DNA of 64,000 nucleotides from Euryodendron excelsum (lineage: Eukaryota; Streptophyta; Magnoliopsida; Ericales; Pentaphylacaceae): the NCBI GenBank assembly GCA_033060915.1, contig CM065377.1, forward strand, positions 33,173,183-33,237,182, written 5' to 3'. The position numbers and the translations under genes are program-made. Shown piece after piece: positions 12,156 through 23,130 of the stretch. The notes beneath the pieces were generated by a model. The model was not told the DNA's origin. It was given only the letters and a program-made list of their open reading frames with translations, and did no database searches. How positions within the stretch are numbered: the stretch's first letter is position 1; the number at the start of each line of letters is the position of its first letter.

Positions 12156-12353
12156 GTTGACACCATATGACTTAGCATTGTCTAGATAGAAGTCTTATAT
12201 GACTTGCATGGCTTGAAAAGTGTGCTAATGTATCTTTCTAACTAAAAGTATGTGTAATTACGTGATATTGTGTGTACTTGTGTGTAATATATCCTATTAA
12301 ATGATATATATTACAATTGTTTTAATAAATTGTTGCATGCATATAGTTGAAAA

Positions 12354-13300
12354 ATGGTGAAAGGTAAAGCAGGGCCATCTTACGGAGAACATTGAAAGAA
12401 TTGAAAGGGCTCTTGAAGGGTTGGTCCATGTGGTGGAAGAAGTTCAACAGAATAATAAAAATGTTCAAAATAATCTTCCAGTACCACCTATACAAAAGGA
12501 AGAAGGAATGCCAGTAACTATTAAACAATTCCAGCAGCTAAAACCTACATTCTTTGAAAGGAGGCCATATCCAATGATGGTTGAAGCATAGATTTTGGAA
12601 ATGGAAAAGATTTTCAAAATCTTACCTTGTACCAATGAACAAAAAGTTAATTTCGCTACATTTACATTTTAAGGCTAGGGAAGAATGGGTGGCTAACAGA
12701 AGAAGCAAAGGAACCTCAAATGACATGGGAGCAGTTTCTTATAATCTTTAACGAATAGTACTTCCCTAATTACGTGAAAGACCACATAGTTCTTGACACT
12801 AAATCTAGGCAATATGACTGTAGCCGAGTATGAAGCAAAATTTATTCAGTTGTCAAAATTTGCTCTACTTGTAGTATCTTCTGAACCAAGAAAGGCAAGA
12901 AAATTTTAGAGTGGCTTGAGGTGGAATATTCGTAATCAAGTTGACATTTGGAGGTGGTTGAACGATCCAAGATTGCTGAAACTGCTAATGAAGAGATGAT
13001 GAAAAGTCAAGACAGATTTAAAAAGAGGAAAGGTAGTGGCCAAATACAAGATTCAAACTTTAAAAGGTAAAGTATTGGAACAACAAGTGAGAGCTCTAAT
13101 CTACAGGGAGGTGGAATGAGCCATATAAGCCAGGGAAGTAGTGACATTCCTCAATGTTCTATATGTCACAAATGGCAAAAGAATTCTTGTTATTATATGA
13201 CTAGAGCTTGTTTTGGGTATGGTCAAATGGGACATCAAGTGAGGAATTTCCCAAAAGCTTTAAAAGGTTCAGCATCGAGTATTTCAACTTCAGCATCTAT
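12354..13300 (+). pseudogene. Gypsy gag (capsid and CCHC knuckle), multiply broken
   Basis: Gag would package the element RNA. The Retrotrans_gag signature is readable across shifted frames: MTWEQFLIIFNE followed by a stop and YFPNYVKDHIV near 12724-12790, then VAEYEAKFIQLSKFA near 12822-12865. A degenerate zinc knuckle is at 13207-13260 (ACFGYGQMGHQVRNFP): of the C-C-H-C ligands only the first Cys and the His remain, the second and fourth being Tyr and Phe. Frameshifts and stops are numerous. The longest open part is 13116-13562. Confidence 0.8.
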
Positions 13301-13329
13301 TCAAAAACTTACATTAATTAAAAAGGAAG

Positions 13330-13797
13330 AACCAAAAAGACAAGATCGGGCATTTGCTCTTATTCTAGGAGACACCCTAGCCACTAACTCTGTAGTGCCG
13401 AGTAAACTTCCAATTTGTGCTCATTTTGCCCATATCCTTATTGATTTTGATTCTACTCATTCGTTTGTCTCTTATCTCTTTACACATAATTTGCATAAAT
13501 TTCCTAAACCATTGGACTATATCCTATATGTATCCTTACCATCTAGAGACTACGAATTGTGATATGGCATATAAACCTTGTGATGTTCGTGTAGATGACG
13601 TGCCATTGATGGTTGATCTTATACTTTTTAACATGCATTATTTTGATATCATACTAGGAATGGATTGGTTAACTTCTCATCCTGCTACCATTAATTGCGT
13701 ACTTAAGAAAGTCTTATTTCATATTCCCAACCATCTTAGACTTGTCTTTAAGGGAGTTGGTGTGATATCTCCTCCATATCTTATCTCTTTTATGTAA
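13330..13797 (+). pseudogene. Gypsy aspartic protease (RVP_2-like)
   Basis: The protease would cleave the gag-pol polyprotein. The active-site motif is degenerate: ILIDFDSTHSFVS stands where the family has a D-S-G-A-T-H-S-F core. After a frameshift near 13560 the reading continues CDMAYKPCDVRVDDVPLMV and DIILGMDWLTSHPATINC, a hallmark of the C-terminal half of plant gypsy retropepsins. Loss of the normal D-S/T-G triad and the frameshift predict no activity. Confidence 0.82.
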
Positions 13798-13923
13798 GCA
13801 CAATGCTTTCTTAAAAAGGAAAATCGTGGTTTTAACTGTAGTGTCATTGATATCCAAATTCCCTCTCCATCTTTGGAAGATATCCCAATTGTTAGAAACT
13901 TTGCTGAAGTATTTCCCTAAGAG

Positions 13924-14712
13924 TTGCCTGTCATATTAATGAACTGGGAGATCAAGTTTACCATTAAAGTTTATTCTGATACACAACCTATTTTCAAAAC
14001 TCCTTACCGTATATCTCCACTTGAGTTGAAAGAGTTGAAAACACAACTTCAAGACTTGTTAGACAAAAGCTTCATTTATCCTAGTGTTTCACCATGGGAC
14101 GCTCCTGTTTTATTTGTGAAAAAGAAAAATGGAACCATGAGACTTTGCTTTGATTACTGGAAGTTGAATAAAGTGACTATCAAGAACAAATATTCATTGC
14201 CGAGAATTGATGATTTATTTGATCAACTTTAGGGGGCACAAGTGTTTTCTAAAATTGATTTGAGTTCAAGTTACCATCAACTAAAAGTTAGAACAGAGGA
14301 TGTGGAGAAAATACTATTTAGAACAAGATACAGTCACTATAAGTTCTTGGTAATGTCATCTGGAATCACTAATGCACCAGCAACCATTATGGAATTGATG
14401 AATCAGGTCTTCAAACCATATTTGGATAAGTTTATTATTGTCTTCATTGATGATATTCTTGTGTATTCTAAAACGCTTGCAGAATATGAATGGCACTTGA
14501 AGATTACTCTCCAAACTTTGCGGGAAAGACAGCTCTATGCTAAGTTGAAGAAATGTGAATTTTGGTTGTCAAGCATATCCTTTCTGTGCCACATTGTCAA
14601 CAATGAAGGAGCATTCGTTGATCCTCATAAAATTGAAGCAATTATGGAATGGCCAAAATCAACCAATGTAACAGAAGTTCGTAGTTTCATGGACTTGGCA
14701 GGTTATTACTGA
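13924..14712 (+). pseudogene. Gypsy reverse transcriptase
   Basis: RVT_1 motifs in order: [40 protein letters not shown], a TAG stop at 14230-14232, [16 protein letters not shown], the catalytic FIDDILVYS (xxDD box) near 14445, and [10 protein letters not shown]. The stop follows FDQL, where the family normally has Gln-Gly. The frame ends with TGA at 14710-14712 in place of a conserved Arg of the GYYRRF motif. Apart from these breaks the domain is well preserved. Confidence 0.93.
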
Positions 14713-15235
14713 AGATTTGTGAAGGATTCTCAAAGATTGCTACACCATTGACACAGTTGACTAAACAAAACACACCGTTTGAATGAACTGAAGAAAGAGA
14801 ACAAAGTTTTCTAGAATTGAAAGACAGGTTAGTGTTTGTACCTATCTTAGCTCTTCCATCTAGAATTGAAGGTTTTATCATCTATAGGGATGCTACATAT
14901 AAGGGCTTGGGATGTGTACTAATGCAACACGGAAGGGTGATTGTTTATGCTTTTAGATAGTTGAGGCCGCATGAGAAGAACTATCCTATGCATGATCTAG
15001 ATCTAGCTGCTATGGTTTTTGCGTTGAAGATTTGGCGTCATTATCTGTATGGAGTAACTTGTGAAATTTATATAGACCATAAGAGTTTAAAATATCTTTT
15101 CACACAAAAAGAGTTGAATATGCGACAAATGAGATGGCTTGAATTGATAAAGGACTATGATGTACTGATCTAGTATCACCCCAAAAAAGCTAATGTGGTG
15201 GCCGACGCTTTAAGTAGAAAGTCTACAGCAAATCT
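14713..15235 (+). pseudogene. Gypsy RNase H
   Basis: It would degrade the RNA strand during reverse transcription. Readable motifs are [40 protein letters not shown] and the tail ANVVADALSRKS. A TAG at 14958-14960 replaces the Gln normally preceding LRPHEKNY, and another TAG at 15172-15174 precedes YHPKKANVVAD. The order RT-RNase H-integrase confirms gypsy rather than copia. Confidence 0.9.
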
Positions 15236-15403
15236 AGCATATTTGATTACTTCACAACAAGTTTTGCTTAATTAATTATAAGACATGGAGGTTGAAATTG
15301 TGTTACCAGACTCGAATGCTATTCTATCCACCCTAGTTGCACAACCTAATCTATTTGATATGGTGAAGCAAAGACAACAAGATGATTTTTATGTAAAGCA
15401 AAT

Positions 15404-16233
15404 ATGAATGTCAAACCAAAACCCGACTTTACAATGCAAAATGGAGTTCTCAAGTTCAGAAATAGGATGTGTGTTCCTAGTGTGCCAGAAGTAAAAATGC
15501 AAGTTTTAGAAGAAGATCATAAGTCTAAGTTTGCAGTCTATCTAGGGAATATAAAGATGTACAAAGACCTTAAAGAATACTTTTGGTGGCCAGGAATGTA
15601 GAAAGATATTACAGAATTTGTATCACATTGTTTACAATGTCAACAAGTAAAAACAGAACATCAAAGGTCAGGTGGACTGTTGCAAACTCTACCAATACCG
15701 AAATGAAAATGGGAGAGTATAATGATGGATTTCGTTAGCAGATTGCCAAGTTCTCCCTGACGTAGCAATATGATATGGGTAATTGTTGACAGACTAACTA
15801 AATCTGCTCCCTTCTTAGCAGTAAAAATCACCCATTCTCTAGCTACGCTTAGAACACTATATATCAAGAAAATTATTTAATTACATGGTGCACTAGTTTT
15901 TATTATGTCAGATGGAGAGTCTAGATTTGTGTCCAGATTTCAAAAAAGTTTACAAAAGGCTACGGGGACAAAATTAAAATTCAGCACAACTTTTCATCCA
16001 TAAACTGACGGGCAATCGGAAAAAACAATTCAGATTTTGGAAGATATGTTGAGACTTAGTGTTTTTTATTGCCAAGAAAGCTGGGAAGATCATTTAGCAT
16101 TAATAAAGTTTGCCTACAACAATAGTTTTCAAGCAAGCATTGGTATGGCACCATAAGCACTTTACGGAAGGAGATGTAGATCCCCAATTTGTTGGATCGA
16201 GGTTGGAGAAGGAAAACTTTTAGGACCTAAAAT
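15404..16233 (+). pseudogene. Gypsy integrase (zinc-binding and catalytic core)
   Basis: The H2C2 zinc module is visible as HKSKFAVYLGN, FWWPGM, then SHCLQCQQVK. The catalytic core reads WVIVDRLTKSAPFLAV (first Asp), MSDGESRFVSRF (second Asp) and TDGQSEKTIQILEDML (Glu). Stops interrupt it after WWPGM (15599-15601), near 15705 and 15759, inside FHP-TDGQ (16001-16003) and near 16154. Most replace codons for Arg, Trp or Gln. Confidence 0.9.
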
Positions 16234-16234
16234 T

Positions 16235-16762
16235 GTGCAACAAAAAATCAATAAGATCAAGTTGATTCGACAAAGACTTCAAATGGCTCAAAGACTCCAA
16301 AAGAGTTATGTGGATAGCCGAAGAAGAAAATTGGAGTTTCGAGAATGTGATCATGTTTTTCTAAAAGTCTCTCTTTCAAAAGGGGTAATCCGTTTTGGCA
16401 AGAAAGGAAAGTTGAGTTCGAGATATATTAACTGTTTAAGATATTACAAAAAGTTAGTTCTGTTGGTTACCATTTAGCACGGCTACCCGAGCTTTCACAC
16501 ATTTATGATGTATTCTATCTTTCGGTGCTAAAATACTATGTGCATGATATTACACATGATCAATTACTATCCATTAACAGTACAATATTATTTGAGTAAC
16601 ATTGAGCAATCAATTCAAATTATTGACTACCGAGTTCAAGAATTGAGGAATAAGAGCATTCTTTTGGTGAAAATTTGGTGACATAATCATTCATTAGAAG
16701 AAGCTACATGGGAAAGGGAATACGAGATTCGAAAGAATTACCCTTACCTATTCGTTGAATAA
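16235..16762 (+). pseudogene. Gypsy integrase C-terminus with chromodomain-like tail
   Basis: The open part (16235-16477) is the GPY/F-like C-terminal module (QRLQKSYVDSRRRKLEF, FGKKGKLSSRYI). After a shift the sequence ends IDYRVQELRNKSILLVKIW, a TGA at 16679-16681, HNHSLEEATWERE and YPYLFVE before TAA. The VxxLxNK...EEATWE pattern is the chromodomain of Tekay/Del chromoviruses, which binds histone marks and steers integration to heterochromatin. Confidence 0.85.
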
Positions 16763-16792
16763 GGTATAACAAGTTTGGGGGACCAAACTTCT

Positions 16793-16806
16793 TAAGGGGG
16801 AAAGAA
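16793..16806 (+). promoter_or_regulatory. Gypsy polypurine tract
   Basis: TAAGGGGGAAAGAA directly abuts the 3' LTR start and is the expected second-strand primer. Confidence 0.85.
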
Positions 16807-18786
16807 TATAAGATCCTAAGCTTTACATTCCATTATATGCATCTGAATATGTGTTTTGTGCACCTAATTATGCTTGAATTGTGAATTTTACACCTCTTGA
16901 TTACTTGAATTGAGTATAATTGTGTAATGTCTATATTGGATTAAGGATTTGTCACAATTGGTCAGAATTGGATCTTTCATGCTGTAAGTATGTTCAAATA
17001 CTCTAATCGAGGTGCTTAATTAGATTTGTTTAATGTTAATTTTATTTTGGAACACTTTTGTGAAAAGTGATTTTTTATTAGATTAACTTAATCGTGATTA
17101 ATTACTCCTTGATCATGATTAGCATGAGAAGTGCCACCTCACATGAAAGGGGACGCCTCACTCATTCTTTGAGGGACATGTGTCCCTCTCATCTTATTTG
17201 CAAGACAAGTGTGTTTGTGTGTGTGTGGCATGTCATGCTTTATTATGTAAAGAGAGAGAAGAGGGAGAAGTAGAGAGGAGAAGAATTTCTGCACATGAGA
17301 AAAGAAAAGGAAAAAAAGAAGTGTTTCGTTGGAGAAAAAAGGGAGGGAAAGCTTGCAAAGGCTTGAGAGAAGGTAAGGGATCTCACTATCATGATTGTGT
17401 TCTTGCATTAAATGGATTGTTGAATTTAGCTAGACTTCTTTATGCTTTTGAAAGTGTGAATTGGACCTTAAAATTGGAAGGTTTAGGTTAGAAGTTTAGA
17501 ATCTTTGTGACATTATGTTGATATTTGATACCTTATTTGAGACTTTAGAATTTTAACCAAGACCTTAGGAGGCTTAGAAATGGTGTTTAGTTGATTGGAG
17601 TTTCTTAAAACTCCATTTTTATTAAACCATTCTCGAACCTGAGGCCCACCTAATGGCGCGGTCCCCTAGAGGAGGCACGCCAGTAGCGCTTAGTGGCATA
17701 CTTCTTGGGAAGTTTTCTTATTTCCTTAGAATTTAGACTTGGAGTTCCTTACTTGTTTGTAACATTATTTCATGCTTTAATTGTAGGATAACTAGCTTAA
17801 AGGGGTTCAAACTCTTCTAAAGAATCAAGTGAGTGGTGTGAATGCTTGGGGCTATTCCCTTCAACTTGATTTATTTTCAAATGCTTATTTTGTTACATTT
17901 AATAGCAAATGATATGCTTTTAACTTAAATGTTATATTTTACAAAGAGCTTTGAATTCCATGGACATTATACTTGTGAAATGCTTTGGAAATATGTTTAA
18001 ATGTATTGTGTAACACACTCGGGGGTCCTAACTCAGAAGAGTTAAAACAAATTTTCATATGAATTTGGGGAGACGTCCCCTAGGAGTCACATGATTCCTT
18101 GTTGGTTTTACACGTATAAGAACCAATTATGGGCTTCGGCTCATTGTGCCCAAAGAGTGTGAATACATGCAAAGAGGTAGAGATTATTTGAAGTACAAAT
18201 GTTGCTTTGTATTGAATATGTGAATGATTCTCCACTATTCAATAAGAAGCTATTATTTCTATATATGCATTAAAATGACAATGTTTTATGAATTGTCCAT
18301 AGGATTAACTGGAATATATTCCTTATATCTATATCATTCACTGGGCTTTGTTCATACTGTTGATTATTATTTTAGATAATGAGAAGTAGATCCATGCCTG
18401 GAGAGGTATTGAAAGTTTATTTGAAAGCGTGTTTTGGAAGGCCAATGCTTTTGTTTTTTTTTTTTTTTTTTTTGTGAGGATGGGAGCATTTCATTTTTCA
18501 AGCCTCTGACCTTATGTAAACAGTTGAAAGATGTTGCCTATATATATTTACTTTTGTGTGGCCTTAGAATAGGCCTAAGGATTGTAATAATCTTATGTAT
18601 ATGGTTTGATTTCAAATGTGATAAAAACATAAGCACTTGCTCTAAATCTCAACTTTGAATGCACAATACTATTATCTATATTATGGATGAACAAGTGATA
18701 ACCTATTTCATGTGTTAGGCCTTTGGTAGCTATGCTACTAGCCGATTATAACCTCAATCCATATAAGTGGAGTTTGGATCATGACA
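16807..18786 (+). repeat. Gypsy 3' LTR
   Basis: 1,980 bp. It starts TATAAGATCCTAAG (first TG mutated to TA) and ends GGATCATGACA. It aligns over its whole length with 10169-12134, with scattered substitutions and a poly-T expansion near 18453-18473. Confidence 0.92.
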
Positions 18787-18791
18787 AGAAG
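18787..18791. repeat. Gypsy target-site duplication, right
   Basis: AGAAG, identical to 10164-10168. Confidence 0.9.
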
Positions 18792-19210
18792 TCTAGCTTT
18801 AACGGTTTTTGTGTTTAGATTTATCTAGCAGAGGTGAGGATTTATAATCTATTAGAGATCGACCCTACAATCACTTGTTATTTCATTGGGTATCAAGATC
18901 ATAATGAGGGGTAAAGGTGTTATTGTCCTTGGGTGCTAAGATTCTTGAGTATTTAACACCTATGTTCTTAGATGATGTGGATGATATCAAGTGCTTCTCA
19001 CCTGTTGGTAGGTATATGCGTGCTTCTCATAACCTATATATTTCATTGCATGTGATTTATGACATATTTTGCTTGCACTTGTGAGAAAAATGATCATGAG
19101 AAATAGGGAATAACTAATGCACTTACTCCTATTAATGCTCATAAAAGTTTTGGAGCCAATTTCATCAAAGGAATTATTCACAATCATCATCCCTTTGGTG
19201 GCTCATTTTG
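18792..19210 (+). pseudogene. Outer copia pol, post-integrase linker
   Basis: The reading resumes after the gypsy insertion. LAEVRIYN and IDPTITCYFIGYQD (18828-18895) match the conserved A-E-x-R-x-Y-N...C-x-F-I-G-Y segment that follows the integrase core in copia polyproteins. Further down only scattered resemblance remains (KSFGANFIKGI near 19146), and no reverse transcriptase is seen before the RNase H at 19.5 kb. Confidence 0.7.
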
Positions 19211-19520
19211 ACTTGGAGCTTTATAAAACAATTTTCAATGAGATAATGATGTTTTATTAGTTTCATTAATGTAATGATAACCAATGTATAAATCTCAAGA
19301 TCAGTGTGAGTACATATTTTATCTTAATAATTTAGTATTCCTTGGAGTTTTCTTTATGCATATTTATATGTGTGATGATATTCTTATTGTTTAATAGGGT
19401 CACATTATGTATGTGTGAATCCTAATATCCTGGGAATGGAATTGAAAATGCACATATAAATAATATATCTTATCTTTTAGCTATTTTGTGAGCTAAATAT
19501 ATGTTTAAATTTGTCCAAGA
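19211..19520. other. No coding remnant recognised; RT apparently deleted
   Basis: An AT-rich stretch between the copia linker and RNase H. The roughly 750-bp reverse transcriptase expected here is absent, pointing to a deletion in the copia before or after the other insertions. Confidence 0.4.
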
Positions 19521-19530
19521 CTGATATTAT

Positions 19531-20050
19531 ATGTTTAATAGATTTCAATACAATCCTAGTACTGAGTACTGTAAATTAGCAAAGAAAGCAATATGTAATT
19601 TACAAAAAATTAGGGATTGTGTGTTTGCATATGGACATGTTGTTAATCAAAGTGAGTGGTTGGTTTCTCATACATTACATTTTATTGATTGTCCATATAA
19701 TTTGAAATCTATATCGGGTTATATTTTGTGATAGAATAGTACATTAGTGTGAAGCACTGACCTCTTTCACTATGCACACAAAATTTGTAGCATCTTGTAA
19801 AACTACAATAAAAATTGTTTAGATGCACAGTTTATTTTGGCTTTTTAGAATTGCGAGTTCATTTTAAGGCCATTATAGATATTATATGATAATAGTGCAA
19901 TTGTATTCTTTTCTAAGAACAATGAGAGCTCTACTTAGTCTAAGAGCATAAATATTGCATACGTTATTGTCACAGATTTAGTACAGAAATGTGACACCAT
20001 GATGTAGTTAAGATGGTAACTAAACACTTAACCTACTGTCTTAAACCTAT
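19531..20050 (+). pseudogene. Outer copia RNase H and pol C-terminal part
   Basis: The open part starts with RFQYNPSTEYCKLAKKAICN and ends SISGYIL, matching the copia RNase H region (RFQxNP...K-S-T-S-G-Y). Then in broken frames come LYDNSAIVFFSKNNESS (19876-19930), VIVTDLVQKCDTM and MVTKHLTYCLKPIV (20010-20050), the last matching the family's ADPLTKGL segment. The reading stops at the solo LTR at 20051 and continues with FAEHVENM at 22311. Confidence 0.85.
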
Positions 20051-22302
20051 TGTCATACCCATGCCTAATCAAGTGTCATTAACACCATCTTAGGGTGAGT
20101 GTGATCGCACAAGTCACCAACTTGTAAGTGAAACCTCATAACAATCCTAAAGATAGAAATCTTAAGAGGATAAACAACATCATGATATATATAAACAAAA
20201 ACCATCTCATAAACTTCCAACATACATCATAAAGAGAACTACTAATCCAAACTTACAAATATTTATGATGCCATAATGTAAATAAATTCTAAGAAGACTT
20301 TAATACAATATATAACAATGTACACGACCAATAACTCAACTAAAGAGCTTATTGAAACTCTCCAACTGGACACCAACATCAACATCAATAGTGGACTGGA
20401 CATTTCTTATTATCCTAAAAAACAACTTGTGTAGGTCTGAGTTATATACCAACATGCTCACAAAGATATTCCAACACATAAAGAATGAATGATAAATAAC
20501 CACGGAAAAATACACCACCACTAAAATGTAATATCTCTTGTGATGCATTGTGTGATGATAACATTAACCCAATATATCCATGCTTGTTATCACGGAATGT
20601 CCACCGTGACACCCTTTAGGTTAGTCCAACATGACTAAACCTTAAGTTGGTCCCACATGACTGAATCTTATCCCATGTAATGCAAGTTATGCATACAATA
20701 TAAGTTGTATGTAAATATCACCTCATAATCTAACAATCACCATCAATATAAATAATAAGGCATTCAATACAATATGAGTAAGAATATCTTAAACTCCCCA
20801 CCTTTTACCACTTACGAACATAGTCGAGCCACTCCTTTAGTTGAACCAGAGTCCTTTGCTCCGCTCTCAAACCTATAATCCATAGCTATGTCAATCTTAT
20901 AAAAACATAGGCATTACTTAATAAACTATGCATGCTCATGGCTTATAAAACATCAATGATGTATTAGAAACACAATGTGACGTGTTAAACCCTTCCCAAT
21001 GTAATGCAAAGGACAAAAAGTACAACCATGTAGTGTCTCTGACTGTTGGGACGGTAATAGGCACCGTCGGGACAACCAGACAAGGTCATATGATAAAATT
21101 GGCCTAAAGGGTTCATCGTCAGGATATACCCTCACCACCGTCCTGACGATTAGAGAATGCACCCTGAATTGGCCTATCATCAGGATGGTATCTAGCTTCG
21201 TCCTGATGACAAGATTCCATACTGACGACCAGAGGCCTGCACTTCCCACCGTCAAGACGAAACATCCATCGTCTGAATGACCAGAGTCCAAAATCCCATC
21301 AATACACTTATCGCCCAAACAACCCTCACTACCATCCTAACGACCAAAGGGGAATTTCTACCCTGAATAGCCTATCATTAGGATGACACAACGGACCGTC
21401 CTAACGACCAAATTTCCCTATTTTCCCTTATTTGGCTGGAAAATGAATTCCAAACCATGGTTTCAAGGTCTCCTCACCACTCCAACACAACAAGTTTACC
21501 AAAGATTCAAAATGAAACTCTAAGATCACAACAGTACTCCACACACCAAAACCATGAACAACATGCAAGATTTCAAGACTTTCACTTGAAGTCCTCAACA
21601 CTTCCCCACCCTCACCTCAATTCTCACTTTCATGAAATGAAATGGTACGCTAGCATGCAACATATTCAACAAATATGTAATGAAACAAGCATAAACATGA
21701 AAGTTCTCACCTCAAACAATGAAATCACAAGTTTCCCATTGACTTCCTTCTTCCTTCTTTTCTTTCCTTCCTTTCTTTCTTTCTCTTTTCTTTTCTCTCC
21801 CTTTCTCTTTTGCCAAACACTAAAAATACTAACAAGCTCCTCTTCTCTCTCTTCCCCTTTGGCTTGAAGACAACTATAGATACAACTTGTATATGTAGCA
21901 ACACATGTCACACACCCACAATGCTAGCAACAAGCACACACCTTCCATTACATAAAGCACACACCTTATGCACACACCTTCCATTACATAAAGCACACAC
22001 CTTATGCACACACCTCACTTAGGTGAAGCACACCTACACCTCCTTCGTTCACTAATCCACATTATTAACATAATTAATCACACTAATGATAATTAATCAT
22101 CATCAACCTTAAGCTAAGCATGGAGATTAATTAAGCTAATCAATCATGGATTAAGCCCACTAATCATGCTAAAAAAAATGATAATCCCCCCATGACAAGC
22201 TCTTGTTAAAATATGCTAATCAAGCTCTTCAATTCATGTAATCATGCTCAACAACACATGCAATTAAGCTAAACATGATGCTAAGCAAGTTAGGGTTTCA
22301 CA
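20051..22302 (-). mobile_element. Solo LTR of a gypsy-type element, reverse orientation
   Basis: Read on the minus strand, 2,252 bp beginning TGTGAAACCCTAAC and ending GGGTATGACA. The TGTxxxAxCCTA start and TGACA end are shared by the other LTRs in this window. It splits the copia pol frame: KPIV stops at the left edge and FAEHVENM resumes at the right. No internal gypsy genes are present, so it is a solo LTR. A perfect TSD was not found (CCTAT on the left, CATGT on the right), so the right edge may be 22300, 22302 or 22304. A CT-rich block (21740-21860) and repeats CACACCTTCCATTACATAAAG (21937 onward, twice) lie inside. Confidence 0.75.
21033..21420 (-). repeat. Hairpin-forming repeat cluster inside solo LTR
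   Basis: Units of about 60 bp alternate CGTCAGGA-type and TCCTGACG-type half-sites. Three clear hairpins are 21115-21124 with 21141-21150 (10-bp perfect stem), 21177-21185 with 21201-21209 (9-bp perfect stem) and 21375-21383 with 21399-21407 (8 pairs plus one G-U when read on the LTR sense strand). Loops are 15-16 nt. Each follows a TTGGCCTA/TAGCCTA-like sequence. Confidence 0.85.
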
Positions 22303-22368
22303 CATGTGATATTTGCAGAACATGTTGAAAATATGAAGATCATTGGATCATTTGACGTACTTGGTTAG
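22303..22368 (+). pseudogene. Outer copia polyprotein C-terminal end
   Basis: FAEHVENMKIIGSFDVLG followed by TAG at 22366-22368 is the typical end of plant copia polyproteins. It matches the frame interrupted at 20050 and so demonstrates the nesting of the solo LTR. Confidence 0.85.
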
Positions 22369-23118
22369 TGAGAGTTGTTTCTTTACATTGCTTGACATTG
22401 CTTTATTTGTTTAGACTCACCACAGTTGTGTTTTTGGCCTATCAAATCTTATAGATGATCATTACTTGTGTTTTTTTAATACCTTTTGTGAATAGGTATT
22501 CATCATATTTTATATCTTATGCGAATGAATATATTTATGGTATATTGAGAATTAAAATCTTAAGATATGGTGTTTAAGTATATGAGATTATGTCTTGTTG
22601 AGACACTATTTTTAGATCTCCAGACATTGGTTTCATATTGAAACTTGTGATTAAAAATCTTAAGTTTGGTGTAACTTAAGTATTTAAGGGATGTCTTGAG
22701 ATTTACATCCTAAAATTATCTCAAGATATTTATGCAAGACATACTGGTTTCTATTTGAAGCCTTTGGAATTCTCTTGCTTATTGAATAAACTTATTGTTA
22801 AAAAAAAATCATTTATGGGGACTGATAGAGAAATAGCACATTTATGAGATCACCTATTAAGTGCTATTTTTCTACCGCACTACCACATTTGATCCATGTC
22901 GGTGAGTATGTTGGTATTTATAATCATGAGTGGTCTTACATGATTTTTAATGTAATGACTGCCTTGGTTCGATATTGATAGTTTAGTTGGACTAGATTGT
23001 TTTAGGTATTGTCTCTTAACTTTACTTATTTTGTAATGTGGCCACATACAGTTTTCTAACCCCAAGAGTCATTTTGAAACATTTTTTAAATAATTCAAAA
23101 TTACAATTAATGTTTGTT
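22369..23118 (+). other. Outer copia 3' untranslated region
   Basis: No ORF. Between pol stop and polypurine tract there are repeated words such as AAAATCTTAAG and TCTTGAGAT/TCTCAAGAT, and a poly-A run near 22800. Nothing else is supported. Confidence 0.5.
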
Positions 23119-23130
23119 CAAGTGGGAGAA
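23119..23130 (+). promoter_or_regulatory. Outer copia polypurine tract
   Basis: CAAGTGGGAGAA immediately before TTTTAGAATTTTCTAT. Plant copia elements typically end CAAGTGGGAGAATGTTAGA, so the LTR start is TGTTAGA with one substitution. Confidence 0.85.

Larger units (their letters stand above)
10169..18786 (+). mobile_element. Full-length Ty3/gypsy chromovirus (Tekay/Del-like), decayed
   Basis: The element is 8,618 bp, with LTRs at 10169-12134 and 16807-18786, an AGAAG duplication, a primer-binding site, a polypurine tract, and gag, protease, reverse transcriptase, RNase H and integrase in gypsy order, ending in a chromodomain-like tail (LEEATWERE). That tail and the HPxTDGQSE integrase place it among chromoviruses; the Tekay/Del clade is my best guess. 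All ORFs carry stops or frameshifts, and the two LTRs differ at roughly one base in eight over their first 200 bp, so it is old. It sits inside the integrase of the outer copia in the same orientation. Confidence 0.93.

Noticed and set aside
21457..21867. 136-codon plus-strand ORF
   Set aside because: Low-complexity, CT-rich sequence antisense within a solo LTR; no motif.
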